DNA of 64,000 bases from positions 1 through 64,000 of the forward strand of contig CAYVFI010000020.1 of the NCBI GenBank assembly GCA_964450955.1, read 5' to 3'. Each line of letters begins with the position of its first letter. Positions within the stretch are counted from its first letter, which is position 1. The notes below the pieces were generated by a model. It saw only the letters and a list, made by a program, of their open reading frames with translations. It did no database searches and was not told the DNA's origin. Source of the stretch: CAYNWT01 sp964450955 (GTDB lineage Bacteria; Planctomycetota; Planctomycetia; Planctomycetales; Planctomycetaceae). This document shows, one piece after another, positions 1 through 8,259 of this stretch. The translations under genes were made by a program, and so were the position numbers.

Positions 1-6
1 CCATTT

Positions 7-80
7 GCACCCCTAGCTCAACTGGATAGAGCACCGGTCTACGAAACCGGAGGTTTCAGGTTCGAACCCTGAGGGGTGTA
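7..80 (+). tRNA. tRNA-Arg (anticodon ACG)
   Basis: A complete cloverleaf can be folded. The 7-bp acceptor stem pairs 7-13 with 73-79. The anticodon stem is 34-38 with 46-50 around the loop CTACGAA, so the anticodon is ACG at 41-43. The T-arm is 56-60 with 68-72 around TTCGAAC, and the discriminator is A80. The 3' CCA is not encoded. The ACG anticodon, read after A34 deamination, decodes CGN arginine codons. Confidence 0.97.
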
Positions 81-118
81 TTTTCCTAAAGTGAATGCAG
101 CAAAGACTTTAAATTGAG

Positions 119-152
119 AAGCTCCTCAGCACTTAGCTGTGGAGCTTTTTTT
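119..152 (+). terminator. Intrinsic terminator of tRNA-Arg
   Basis: A 7-bp stem AAGCTCC/GGAGCTT (119-125 and 141-147) is extended inside by CAGC/GCTG and is followed at once by a run of T residues to 152. It lies 39 bases downstream of the tRNA-Arg gene. Confidence 0.9.
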
Positions 153-626
153 GTTCCATTATTAATTCCCCCCCCGCCAATGCAGGATTCCTGTCGGAAG
201 GAACCGGTTTCGCCCCGCAGAAGCCTGTGCCTGCTTGTGCGAAACCGGGCGTCATGAGTTCGCACTCCTGATGGACTGAAAAAATTGGCCGACTTCGCCA
301 CCGTGAGTCATCACGATGGATTCATCAGCAGGCGAGCGGAACAACTGATAAGTGAAAACCTGAGCCGATCGCGGGGCTTGATTTTCGGCGTGCGGACGAA
401 CCGTGAATCAAGCGACAAACTAACGCTGGAATAGTATGGGTTACTGCAGTCAGGATTTTTGCCGCAACTGAGAGTCCGAGGGGTGCTTTTTTTGGAACAC
501 CACGGGGGCTCCCGAGATGGTTTGATTTAAGCCGTTGTCCGATCACCGCCATGGCGACGTCGTTGCTTCTTCGGTGTCGCGAGTATTGAAGAGCGGAAGA
601 AGAAGAAGAAGAAGAAGCCACTGCCT
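153..626. other. Intergenic region with a tRNA-like remnant
   Basis: No convincing protein gene is seen. Bases 239-275 resemble the 3' half of the upstream tRNA-Arg: an identical 9-mer CGAAACCGG, then a T-loop-like GTTCGCAC. An inverted repeat CCGGTTTCG/CGAAACCGG lies at 204-212 and 240-248. A GAA-rich microsatellite at about 590-618 borders the next gene's 3' end. Open frames here are low-complexity or antisense to tRNA-like sequence. Confidence 0.5.
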
Positions 627-1895
627 TCAGCCTTGGTGCGCTGATTCCTTACTTTGGACAACCTGTTCCCACGCGATTCCCAATCGCAGCGTGTAGAACA
701 GCCACACTGCAAGGAATGGCATCCAAAACCATGCGAAAGTTCGAATCGGAACAGCGGTTGCAAATAGTCCAACCAAGCCTGCTGCAATCGCCTCAGAAAT
801 TGGTTTTGCGATCCCCAGTACTTTGGCGACGACCCCGCGGCGTACTCGTCTGGGCATTGCGCCATAGATGATCTGCACGGCGACGTCGTGAATTGAACGA
901 CGCAGTACCATCGATCCGCGGGCAACCGTTAAGGCGGCGAACAAGAGCCTGACATTGCTGGTCAGCAGCGAAAACATTCCGGCGCCCACTAGTGAAATCG
1001 GCAGAATTAAGAGGCTTAAACGGATGCCAAGTCGGCTGAGTATGCTTCGCGTCAGACAGAGTTGTATAGCCAGAATGAGCGCGTCAGAGATGGCATAGAA
1101 AAGGCCAAAGTAGCGTTCCAGCGATTCTTCGTCATGCCCTAGCGCTCGGTCCGCCATGACTTTCCATTCGAACGCAACGATGGACAGCACAACGGTCTTC
1201 GTAATGACCACTGCCATCAACGCGTTGGTGAATGTCCGCAATCGCTTGTCAATGTTCTTCGTTGGCTTATTCAGCGTATCAACGATGCCAGGTTCCGAGT
1301 GCGTCTGCCATTCTTGAAATGAGGCGTCGGTTTGTTTCGTGGCGACCCTGGAAGCAATCATCACCGTCACTGTGTCAAAGACGCAGCATAGCCCCAGCAG
1401 AAACTCCGGGCTGACCTCGCCCGCTTCAATGCCCACAAGAAAGCCGGTCGCGATTCCTGCGACTGGCGAACCTGCATTCACGAAAGCGTACGGGCCATGT
1501 TGCGATTTGCTGCAAAAATGCTCGTTCAGCAGTGTTGAAATCAGAATAAGGTTGAAGCATCCGCGTAGCTCAGCCAGTACGTAAATAGCGATCACGACAA
1601 TCGAACTGCTCGGCGCGTAAAGCAATAGTAAAACCAGGCACAGCGTTAGTGCTGTACCGGAAAGTTGCGTCGTCAGAACTAGTCGAAAGACCGAGACATG
1701 CCGTGTCCGTCTTGCCCAAACGAATGAAATTCCACCGACCGTGATGGCTCCGACTACCAACATCAGCGGCAACACTTGCACGCCGACTCGCGCCAGAAGC
1801 AGTGAATCACCGATGATACGATTTATCATGTAGGCCGACGTTGCGCAAAACGCGAACGCGAATAGCAGAAGGGAGGTCTTGCGTGTGTGGTTCAT
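627..1895 (-). CDS. Polytopic membrane transporter, Npt1/Npt2 (ATP/ADP translocase)-like
   Basis: The product is an inner-membrane protein of about 422 residues with roughly ten to twelve hydrophobic segments, for example residues 5-25, 35-55 and 75-100. It has no signal peptidase site. The helix pattern and the segment FYAISDALILAIQ resemble the nucleotide-transporter (Npt/TlcC) branch of the MFS-like carriers found in PVC bacteria. The substrate cannot be read from the sequence. The start at 1895 (MNHTRK) is preferred over 1910 because this ATG overlaps the TGA of a decayed upstream reading frame (ATGA), a typical coupled junction. The neighbour upstream is the histidine-kinase remnant. Family assignment is moderate; membrane transport is more secure. 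Confidence 0.7.
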   Translation of the reverse strand: MNHTRKTSLLLFAFAFCATSAYMINRIIGDSLLLARVGVQVLPLMLVVGAITVGGISFVWARRTRHVSVFRLVLTTQLSGTALTLCLVLLLLYAPSSSIVVIAIYVLAELRGCFNLILISTLLNEHFCSKSQHGPYAFVNAGSPVAGIATGFLVGIEAGEVSPEFLLGLCCVFDTVTVMIASRVATKQTDASFQEWQTHSEPGIVDTLNKPTKNIDKRLRTFTNALMAVVITKTVVLSIVAFEWKVMADRALGHDEESLERYFGLFYAISDALILAIQLCLTRSILSRLGIRLSLLILPISLVGAGMFSLLTSNVRLLFAALTVARGSMVLRRSIHDVAVQIIYGAMPRRVRRGVVAKVLGIAKPISEAIAAGLVGLFATAVPIRTFAWFWMPFLAVWLFYTLRLGIAWEQVVQSKESAHQG

Positions 1896-2104
1896 TGATG
1901 TGGCCTGCATACGTCGGCCTCTGATTTCAAGGATGCTTCACTTACTGTAAGCGGCAAGCGCACATAGAACTCACTACCTCCGACTTCAATCCCGCTACCA
2001 ACCCGATCGGGCGTTTTGTCGGCTTGGGTGAAGGGTTCAAAGATGTGGGGCAAGAGTTCCCCTGAAAGCGGAAGGAATCTGTGGTCATCAGCGGGGATCT
2101 TCGA
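1892..2104 (-). pseudogene. Remnant of a histidine kinase ATPase domain
   Basis: Reading the minus strand in the frame that ends with TGA at 1894-1892 gives ELLPHIFEPFTQADKTPDR followed shortly by GGSEFYVRLPL. These are the F-box and the extreme C-terminal strand of a histidine-kinase HATPase_c domain. The G2 box and the LHGG segment that normally lie between them are missing, so about 25-30 codons have been deleted. The frame is closed upstream by a stop at 2107-2105, and no dimerisation or N box is present. It is a decayed gene, not a functional kinase. Its stop overlaps the transporter start, so it was probably the upstream partner in an operon. Confidence 0.7.
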
Positions 2105-2230
2105 TCAAATTTCGGAGATGTTGGGGCTACACCAAATGGGCCCCGTTCGGGATAGAAATCGCTGGACATTATGAACGAACAACAGGTAGCGGCGGCTCGG
2201 TCGATCCTTCCTGGGACCGGGTTGATCGCT

Positions 2231-3136
2231 TCACGATGTGCCCAGCTCGTGTGCGTGTTCGCGGATTGCCAGGACGCCCGAGTGAGTAATCTTTCTCACC
2301 GCGGACGTCGCGAAATACTGTTCTGTCACGCCATCTACGACTCCCACCCGCGAGATCCCGTAAGCTTTCTTGATCTCGTCTTCGACAACAGAGGCAATGG
2401 CAAACAGGCCCAGCCCTCGTCGGCCGGCGATCTTTAGCATGGCGCTGTCCAGGAATTCCGCTTTGATGACTGGCGTAATCTGCTTGTCGGTAAACCACTG
2501 ATCCATCCGTCGCCTTAGAACACTTTGCGGTGTCTGCATCAGGAACGGCGCGCCGTTTAGACTCTGTGGGAAGTTCTTACGATACTTTCGAGCCAGTTGG
2601 CTGCTGCCGACAATGACCACGTCAGATTCGCCGAGCCGCGTTGAATGAACCTGAAACTTGTACAACGGGTCGAGTGGCGAATCTGACAACACCACATCCA
2701 GCTTGTGGATGGCAAGACTGGAGACCAGGTCCGACATTTCACCCTCGACGCAAATGAGTTTGACGGGCTCTTCAAGTTCAAGAGCCGGTCGCAATAACTC
2801 AAACGCCAACATCTTCGGCATCACGGCGGTTACACCAACTCTCAAGAGCAGAGATCGACCAACGGGACGGCCGCGGACGATCTCCATGAGTTCCTGCCCT
2901 GTCGAGAAAATGTCCTCGGCATACTCAGCAATTTGTTGCCCCATCTCGGTCAGCGCCACGCCTCGGCCCTGTTTTTTTAGAAGTTTAACCTGCAGCGCTT
3001 TTTCCAGTTTGCCAACTTGAATACTGACGCTCGCGGGCGTCACGTGCAGCACTTCGCTTGCGGCCTGCACGCTGCCTTCACGGGCAACCAGCCAGAAGTT
3101 GAGCAGGTGATGGTAGTTCAGCCAGTCCATATTCAA
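2231..3136 (-). CDS. nhaR: LysR-family transcriptional regulator, NhaR-like
   Basis: The product is a 301-residue DNA-binding regulator. The N-terminal winged helix-turn-helix at residues 4-65 (LNYHHLLNFWLVAREGS...) has the wording typical of the NhaR branch. The LysR substrate-binding fold follows at about residues 95-290. NhaR proteins activate Na+/H+ antiporter and stress genes, but no antiporter is in this window, so the target is unknown. The gene is divergent from the HPF-like gene across a 110-bp AT-rich intergenic space, the usual arrangement for LysR autoregulation and control of the divergent gene. Confidence 0.9.
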   Translation of the reverse strand: MNMDWLNYHHLLNFWLVAREGSVQAASEVLHVTPASVSIQVGKLEKALQVKLLKKQGRGVALTEMGQQIAEYAEDIFSTGQELMEIVRGRPVGRSLLLRVGVTAVMPKMLAFELLRPALELEEPVKLICVEGEMSDLVSSLAIHKLDVVLSDSPLDPLYKFQVHSTRLGESDVVIVGSSQLARKYRKNFPQSLNGAPFLMQTPQSVLRRRMDQWFTDKQITPVIKAEFLDSAMLKIAGRRGLGLFAIASVVEDEIKKAYGISRVGVVDGVTEQYFATSAVRKITHSGVLAIREHAHELGTS

Positions 3137-3246
3137 TCCGTAAATATTGTTTAAGAGTCAGTTGATTTAATTTTAGATGTCCACAGCCAGACTGGCGCTA
3201 TGATTCTTTTAGATTACTCAAATGACTCGCTAGAGAGGACATTCAC

Positions 3247-3570
3247 ATGGACATTGCACTGAAACTGACATCGGCTCCCGGTTCTACCAACTTCCGCTCA
3301 GGACTGATGAACGACATCGAGACTTCGCTCGACAGATTCAAGCATCGCCTCAAACGAGTCCGTGTTTTTATTGAAGACGTCAACGGGCCGAAAGGCGGAG
3401 ATGACAAGGTGGTCCGCTTCGTTGCCGAACTGCGGCACATGCCGGAGATCGTCGTTTGCGAGCAGGCCGGGTCTGTACGGAAGGCGGTCGGCAGCGCAAC
3501 GAAGCGGGTGAAGCGCATTCTTGCCGAACGCGTCAACCACCGCGGCAAGCAGCGAATCGGCCGCAGTTAG
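3247..3570 (+). CDS. HPF/RaiA-like ribosome-associated protein
   Basis: The product is a 107-residue basic protein similar in size and layout to short HPF/YfiA (sigma-54 modulation) proteins: an N-terminal strand-helix, the FxEDVNGPKGG turn around residues 40-50, then a long C-terminal helix rich in K and R. These proteins bind the 30S subunit decoding centre and silence ribosomes in stress. A good ribosome-binding site (GAGAGGAC) lies 6 bases before the ATG. Divergent from the NhaR-like regulator and followed after 34 bases by a zinc-ribbon membrane protein. The assignment rests on the general pattern and is moderately sure. Confidence 0.7.
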   Translation: MDIALKLTSAPGSTNFRSGLMNDIETSLDRFKHRLKRVRVFIEDVNGPKGGDDKVVRFVAELRHMPEIVVCEQAGSVRKAVGSATKRVKRILAERVNHRGKQRIGRS

Positions 3571-3604
3571 AACCGTCTCGTGAAAGACTTGAAAGGACCA
3601 TCAG

Positions 3605-4213
3605 ATGGCAACCGCACTTGCCTGCCCAACTTGTGAAAGTCGCTATGACCTGCCAAACCCACCGCGCACCGGATGGTTTCGTTGTCAGGAATGTCGATCT
3701 GCCCTGATGGTGCGACCAGGCAGGATAGGTCGTTCGTTGACGTTACTCAGCAGACTCGTGACGTCCGCACAAATCAAGGAACGCCGTCGTTCTAAGGCGC
3801 GGCAACAGCCTTTCCGGTTTGCGAATCGCTGGCAATTGCTCGCAAGCGTTTTGGCGGCCGTGCTGTGTGTTTCTGAGCTCGCTTTTCAGTCCACAGGTCT
3901 CACGTCAACAACTGAAGGCGTTGCAATTCTACTTGGATGCGCGATGTTAGGCACCGGGGCATTGATGATTCCGTTGCAGGCACCGGCCAGCAAAAAGCTG
4001 TGTGCCATTGGTGCGTATCTGCTGATTGCTTCAGCGTTCATACCGCTTCTCGCTGTCCTGTACGGCGATGGAACCGCCGCGGCAAAGCTCGGCGAGTTGC
4101 AACTTGTTTTGGTTGAACTTGCCGTAGTAGTCCTTCCCGCCACTGTTCTTCTCTACTGCCTCGGCCAATCCGCGTGGCATGAACGGAAACTCTCCAGTCA
4201 ACGACCAGCTTAG
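3605..4213 (+). CDS. Zinc-ribbon membrane protein of unknown function
   Basis: A 202-residue protein. Residues 7-34 hold a CxxC...CxxC pair (CPTC and CQEC), like MJ0042-type zinc ribbons. A basic linker follows at 40-75, then four hydrophobic helices at about 80-100, 105-125, 130-152 and 160-185. The ribbon would face the cytoplasm. It is 34 bases downstream of the HPF-like gene on the same strand and is probably co-transcribed with it. No enzymatic motif is seen. Confidence 0.75.
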   Translation: MATALACPTCESRYDLPNPPRTGWFRCQECRSALMVRPGRIGRSLTLLSRLVTSAQIKERRRSKARQQPFRFANRWQLLASVLAAVLCVSELAFQSTGLTSTTEGVAILLGCAMLGTGALMIPLQAPASKKLCAIGAYLLIASAFIPLLAVLYGDGTAAAKLGELQLVLVELAVVVLPATVLLYCLGQSAWHERKLSSQRPA

Positions 4214-4319
4214 GCGGGACTAAGACTGCTGTCGGGCAGATGCAGAAGTGCAACTGCCCGACGCAGTTGGTTCTTCCTCACTCACTCCCCAAACTTTCAC
4301 TCCCCCAATTTCACGCCCA

Positions 4320-4466
4320 ATGAAACACGTTGCCATGTCCGGATATGAAAGAATTGCCCACTTTGAGCACGTACTGAAGCTTCGCGATGCCCAACGTACC
4401 CGCACCCGCCTGATCGCGGTCCTGACAATATTCGCAGTTGTGGCGACCATCGCGCTTTGGCACTAA
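4320..4466 (+). CDS. Possible small single-pass membrane protein
   Basis: A possible 48-residue product starting at the second ATG of an open frame. It has an N-terminal polar helix (residues 8-30) and a single C-terminal hydrophobic helix (AVLTIFAVVATIAL, about 33-46), the pattern of a tail-anchored small protein. No clear ribosome-binding site is visible. It follows the zinc-ribbon membrane gene by about 100 bases. It could be chance coding. Confidence 0.35.
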   Translation: MKHVAMSGYERIAHFEHVLKLRDAQRTRTRLIAVLTIFAVVATIALWH

Positions 4467-4519
4467 GCTTGGCACTAGCTTAAATGCGGCCCGCTGAGTG
4501 AACCGAGCGCCGGTTTGCG

Positions 4520-5521
4520 TTACTTGTGGAGCTCATTCTTTGCCAGCACACCGTCCACCGCGGTGGCAACGCCGAACGCCAGGAGCGAATCTCCGGCGAG
4601 CAAGACGGTTGAGCCCTCCGGTGGGATTAGTCGGTCACCGTTACCGCGTTTGATGCTGACGATCATGACCCCACTGTCGCGAAGGTTCGCTTCGGCCAGT
4701 GTCTTACCAATAAGAGGTGACGCGGTCCCGATGCAAAAGTCAGCGAGCTCAAGTTCTCCATCCTCGTCAGCAATGGAAAAGAAGTTCTCAATACTCGGCG
4801 TGAGCATGAATCGCGCCATCTTTTCCGCGCCAGAACTGACTGGACTAATTACGCGGTTGGCTCCGGCGCGTTCCAACTTTTGAACCGACGCTTCGTTTTC
4901 CGCTCGAGCAACAATCTGGATGGATGGATTTAGCAAACGGGCTGAAAGCGTCACGAACAAGTTGTTCGCATCGGTAGGAAGCGTTGCGGCAAGTGATGCG
5001 GCTCTTTCGATACCCGCGCGAGACAAGACTTCGTCTTCGGTGGCGTCGCCGGCAATCGTTGGCCATTGGTGCTCTGTGCAGACCGCGGACAACCGATCTT
5101 CATCAAGTTCGACTACCACGAACTCCCGGCCTCGGGTGTGAAGAAAATCAGCAATGGTGGCCCCCATCGCTCCAAGGCCGCAAATGATGTAATGACCTTT
5201 CATGCTATCAATCTGTTTGCGCATCCTCCTCAGCTCCAAAAGTCGTTGCACGCGGGCGTTGACGATCCATTCGCCAATCTGTGTAAAGGTAAAGGTGAAA
5301 ACGCCAAGACCGCAAAGCAAATACACCATCGTGAAGATGCGACCGGCAGAGTCCAGTGGCACGGCTTCTTTGAAACCAACCGTGGTGATTGTGATGATCG
5401 CCATATAGAAACAGGCGACCCAACCCTCTCCGGAGATCAGCCTGAACCCAACCGCCCCAACTGTGATCATGGCGCCGAGAAGGCAGACAATCGAGAAAAT
5501 TCGACGCACAACGGTGCCCAA
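4520..5521 (-). CDS. Two-helix K+ channel with RCK (TrkA-N/TrkA-C) domain
   Basis: A 333-residue ion channel. Membrane helices lie at about residues 8-28 and 61-82, with a pore helix between them. The selectivity-filter segment TTVGF is at 46-50, followed by KEA in place of the classical GYGD. A Rossmann RCK/TrkA-N domain begins at about 109 with the GLGAMG nucleotide loop and an acidic VVELDED strand end. A TrkA-C domain fills about 250-330. The architecture matches MthK-like channels gated by ligand binding to the RCK ring. The gene stands alone, convergent with the genes to its left. The channel fold is secure; ion selectivity is less so because of the altered filter. Confidence 0.9.
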   Translation of the reverse strand: MGTVVRRIFSIVCLLGAMITVGAVGFRLISGEGWVACFYMAIITITTVGFKEAVPLDSAGRIFTMVYLLCGLGVFTFTFTQIGEWIVNARVQRLLELRRMRKQIDSMKGHYIICGLGAMGATIADFLHTRGREFVVVELDEDRLSAVCTEHQWPTIAGDATEDEVLSRAGIERAASLAATLPTDANNLFVTLSARLLNPSIQIVARAENEASVQKLERAGANRVISPVSSGAEKMARFMLTPSIENFFSIADEDGELELADFCIGTASPLIGKTLAEANLRDSGVMIVSIKRGNGDRLIPPEGSTVLLAGDSLLAFGVATAVDGVLAKNELHK

Positions 5522-6088
5522 CTGTGGTTCAAATACCTGTGGCTAAGTTCTAGACGATTCCGAGATCCAACGCGAGTACGAGAAGGCGGGTATCGCGGCA
5601 TTGGTAGCTGGGTGGGCACCGCCTTTGTATTGGTCGGGGTCCGTGTTGCAGCGGGTTCAATACGTGGACTTCCATTCGAGGTACGCTCGCGTTTCGCGGG
5701 TCGTGGCCATTCTTGGTTCTCCACGCTTTGACCGGGCCCCGGGCTGTTCTCCAAACCTGGGCCTTTGTCACCTGGAACGCAAAACGACGTACCAATCGAA
5801 AGAATCAGCGTTTGAAGACTGCGACGACGCGGGGATGAAAAGGAACGCCGTTGTGGATTCGTGCGGATTCGTGGGTACCCGGCAGAACGCTGGATCGTGA
5901 CCAGCATCTTGAATCTTAACTATTATTAATCAATTGGCGTCAAATAACCAATTTGTCCAACTCCAACGCACGGCTAACATTGATCAGCGGAAACAGACAC
6001 ACGATGCAGGATCTATCGGTCTCGAATCGTAGTCACACTCACGACACGATACTGACATCACCCCGCTAAAGCATGACGGGATTGAGCC
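5522..6088. other. Intergenic region without a recognisable gene
   Basis: About 570 bases between the divergently transcribed K+ channel gene and a small membrane-protein gene. The part from about 5905 to 5985 is AT-rich and is the likely promoter zone for the rightward gene. Open frames on both strands are short, without ribosome-binding sites, and resemble no family I recognise. Confidence 0.5.
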
Positions 6089-6400
6089 ATGAAACGCCAA
6101 CATCCAATTTTGAATTCGTTGAGAAGCCTGCATCGCTCTGCCTTCTTCGAGAAGGTCAGCCTATTCGCTGCGATGTACGTGGTGACTGTTTCGCTTTTCT
6201 GGTTCGAGACAGGAATGCTGAGCAAAGGTTTGTTGTTTGGCCTCATCGCGGCTTCACTTAAGACGGCAATTGCTCGCGGTCACGCCAGAGTGTTTAGCCC
6301 GGAATGCGACGCCGCTGCTATTTCACAGGGCTGCGACGTGTGTGCCGCTCCAACTGCAGGCAGTGTGTCCGTGGTGAGCGATTTCCGAAGCAAGGCTTAG
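6089..6400 (+). CDS. Small membrane protein, distantly DUF2061-like
   Basis: A 103-residue protein. Residues 19-62 form two hydrophobic helices separated by a short loop, and the segment from FFEKVSLFAAMYVV to KTAIARGHARVF resembles the compact DUF2061 membrane fold. The C-terminal 40 residues are soluble and contain three cysteines (CDAAA...CDVC). Convergent with purK. The family link is tentative; a small two-helix membrane protein is the safe description. Confidence 0.55.
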   Translation: MKRQHPILNSLRSLHRSAFFEKVSLFAAMYVVTVSLFWFETGMLSKGLLFGLIAASLKTAIARGHARVFSPECDAAAISQGCDVCAAPTAGSVSVVSDFRSKA

Positions 6401-6444
6401 CCCTGCCAGAGTCGGCCTGTGGGCGGCGGGGCGCGACATGCAGT

Positions 6445-6462
6445 CACCGGCCATTGCCGGTG
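6445..6462. other. Perfect hairpin between convergent genes
   Basis: CACCGGC and GCCGGTG arms (7 bp) flank a CATT loop between the convergent small membrane gene and purK. There is no T-run on either side, so it is not a classical intrinsic terminator, but it may help end transcription. Confidence 0.35.
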
Positions 6463-6604
6463 CAGGAAAGTGTCCATCTGCGAGCAGTGTTGAAGACAAC
6501 TCCGTTCTGCGCCTGCCCGCTGTCGGCTCGTACCTACTTTGTTGACGGGCTGGCTGGCCTGGTTGTGAAAAACGAGGCAGTCTCATCCCTGTTCACACTC
6601 TGGT

Positions 6605-7750
6605 TCACTTCGCGCCTGCTGCCAGCATCGAAGCGCGTGCTTCTCGGACTTGAGCTTCGGCGGTGTCGGCGCAGTCTGCGGTCACCGTGATGTGTCCCAT
6701 CTTCCGATTTTCGTTTGGCTGATCCTTGCCGTACAGATGCAGCTTGGCAGTGGGGCATCGCATCAATTGCTCGAATTGCAGATCCGCAACCGGAAGATGC
6801 TGACCGAGAACATTGGCCATCGCGGCACCAGTGAGCAGTTGCGTCGAACCTAACGGTAGTCCGCAGACCGCTCTCACTTGCTGCTCGAACTGTGAAGTAA
6901 CACAGGCTTCGATGGTAAGGTGGCCGGAGTTGTGCGGCCGCGGCGCGATTTCGTTTATCAGAACACGGCCATCTTTCGTGTAGAAGAACTCGACGCACAA
7001 AACTCCAATGACATCCAATGACGCCATCAGGCTTTCTGCAATGTCAACCAGTTCGGCCCGAAGCTTTGGTGACACGCGGGAAGACGGCGAGACAGATACA
7101 TCTAAAATATGGTTTTGATGCATGTTGAAAATCGGGTCAAACGACCGAACTTCACCGCTTGAAGAACGTGCAGAGATGACAGACAGTTCAAAGTCGTAAG
7201 GAACGAATTCTTCAATAATCGCGGGGCCGCCACCGATGGACTCAAGGGCCTCAGCAGTAGTTTCAACACTTTGAACTCGTGCCTGACCTTTGCCGTCGTA
7301 ACCAGACTCGGCGGATTTCAGAACCGCTCCTTGTTCCGCGCGGGATTTGACAAACTCAATGGCGTCCTCAGCCTTGTGCACAACTGCGAAATCCGGAACC
7401 GGTAACCCAAGGTTCTGAAGCGTTGTCTTCTCTTTTATTCGGTTCCGTGCCACTTCCAGCACTTGGCGACCAGGATGCACGGGAGTGACTTCAGCAATTG
7501 TATCGACAGTTTCGACCGGAACATTTTCGAACTCCAGCGTCACAACGTCGACCTGCCTCGCAAACGTTCGGCACGCGTCCATGTCATCGTACGCTGCGGT
7601 AATTTCCAGATTCGCCGCGTGACCTGCAGGAGTGTTTGTTCCTGGCGAATAAACGTGTACGTCGTATCCCATCTGCTGCGCCGCATGCACAAACATCCGA
7701 CCCAGCTGGCCGCTTCCTAACATTCCAATCGTGCTGCCTGGCTTTATCAC
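6605..7750 (-). CDS. purK: N5-carboxyaminoimidazole ribonucleotide synthase
   Basis: PurK uses ATP and bicarbonate to carboxylate AIR to N5-CAIR in purine synthesis. The 381-residue product has the N-terminal pre-ATP-grasp motif GMLGSGQLGRM (residues 8-18), EFENVP near residue 74, the ATP-grasp glycine-rich segment (KSAESGYDGKGQ) near 144, and the Mg-site region NEIAPRPHNSGH near 268. The length is normal for the family. It starts within the stop of purE (ATGA overlap, 7747-7750), so the two are translationally coupled. The pair replaces the single AIR carboxylase of vertebrates. Confidence 0.97.
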   Translation of the reverse strand: MIKPGSTIGMLGSGQLGRMFVHAAQQMGYDVHVYSPGTNTPAGHAANLEITAAYDDMDACRTFARQVDVVTLEFENVPVETVDTIAEVTPVHPGRQVLEVARNRIKEKTTLQNLGLPVPDFAVVHKAEDAIEFVKSRAEQGAVLKSAESGYDGKGQARVQSVETTAEALESIGGGPAIIEEFVPYDFELSVISARSSSGEVRSFDPIFNMHQNHILDVSVSPSSRVSPKLRAELVDIAESLMASLDVIGVLCVEFFYTKDGRVLINEIAPRPHNSGHLTIEACVTSQFEQQVRAVCGLPLGSTQLLTGAAMANVLGQHLPVADLQFEQLMRCPTAKLHLYGKDQPNENRKMGHITVTADCADTAEAQVREARASMLAAGAK

Positions 7751-8259
7751 TTCGACTTCTCCCTCGGGTCGATCTGTGCGACGACCGCGTCTGCCTGATC
7801 CTTATTGAATTGTTGTAACTTGCCGCGCAGAGAATCGTTGGTGGTCGCGAACATTCTGATTACCTGAAGAGCCGCGTTCTTCGCGCCCGACGCTCCAATA
7901 CTAAACGTGGCGACCGGCACGCCGCCCGGCATCTGCACGATTGACAATAGCGAGTCCAGTCCCTGCAACGCTCGGCTTTGAATCGGAACGCCAAACACCG
8001 GAAGCGCACAATGAGAAGCAATCATGCCTGGCAAGTGAGCCGCCCCACCCGCCCCGGCGATGATGGCTTTCAGTCCACGTTCCTCCGCAGTCTCTGCGTA
8101 CTCAGTCAGCCACTGTGGTGTCCGGTGAGCAGACACGATGCGGGTTTCGTGGGCGATTCCGAACTGATCGAGTATCAGCGACGCGGATTCCATGGTTGGC
8201 CAATCAGACTGGCTTCCCATGATGACGCCAACCGTCGGAGATTGGTCGAGAACTGTCAT
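7747..8259 (-). CDS. purE: N5-carboxyaminoimidazole ribonucleotide mutase
   Basis: PurE converts N5-CAIR, made by PurK, into CAIR. The product is about 170 residues and contains the class I signature VGVIMGSQSDWPTM near the N-terminus, SAHRTP and GAGGAAHLPGM. A longer upstream frame is open to 8343, but the ATG at 8259 has a clear AAGGGG ribosome-binding site and gives the normal family length, so it is preferred. First gene of a two-gene purE-purK operon. Confidence 0.96.
   Translation of the reverse strand: MTVLDQSPTVGVIMGSQSDWPTMESASLILDQFGIAHETRIVSAHRTPQWLTEYAETAEERGLKAIIAGAGGAAHLPGMIASHCALPVFGVPIQSRALQGLDSLLSIVQMPGGVPVATFSIGASGAKNAALQVIRMFATTNDSLRGKLQQFNKDQADAVVAQIDPREKSK

Noticed and set aside
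7..248. Active integration site at tRNA-Arg
   Set aside because: The similar downstream segment is strongly diverged and no integrase gene lies between or nearby, so only an ancient remnant is proposed.
86..301. A 71-codon minus-strand open frame next to tRNA-Arg
   Set aside because: It covers the tRNA terminator and reads antisense through the tRNA-like remnant (GVRTHDARFR is a typical artefact of antisense tRNA sequence).
1942..2169. A 75-codon minus-strand open frame
   Set aside because: It is out of frame with the recognisable histidine-kinase remnant in the same DNA and matches nothing itself.
3193..3210. TGGCGC-like sequence resembling a sigma-54 promoter before the HPF-like gene
   Set aside because: The essential GC of the -12 element is missing (TTCT instead of TTGC).
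5566..5731. Rightward frame with GGYRGIGSW...GVRVAAG, faintly like a sulfatase-modifying-factor C-terminus
   Set aside because: Too short and too weak; the other conserved residues of that domain are absent.
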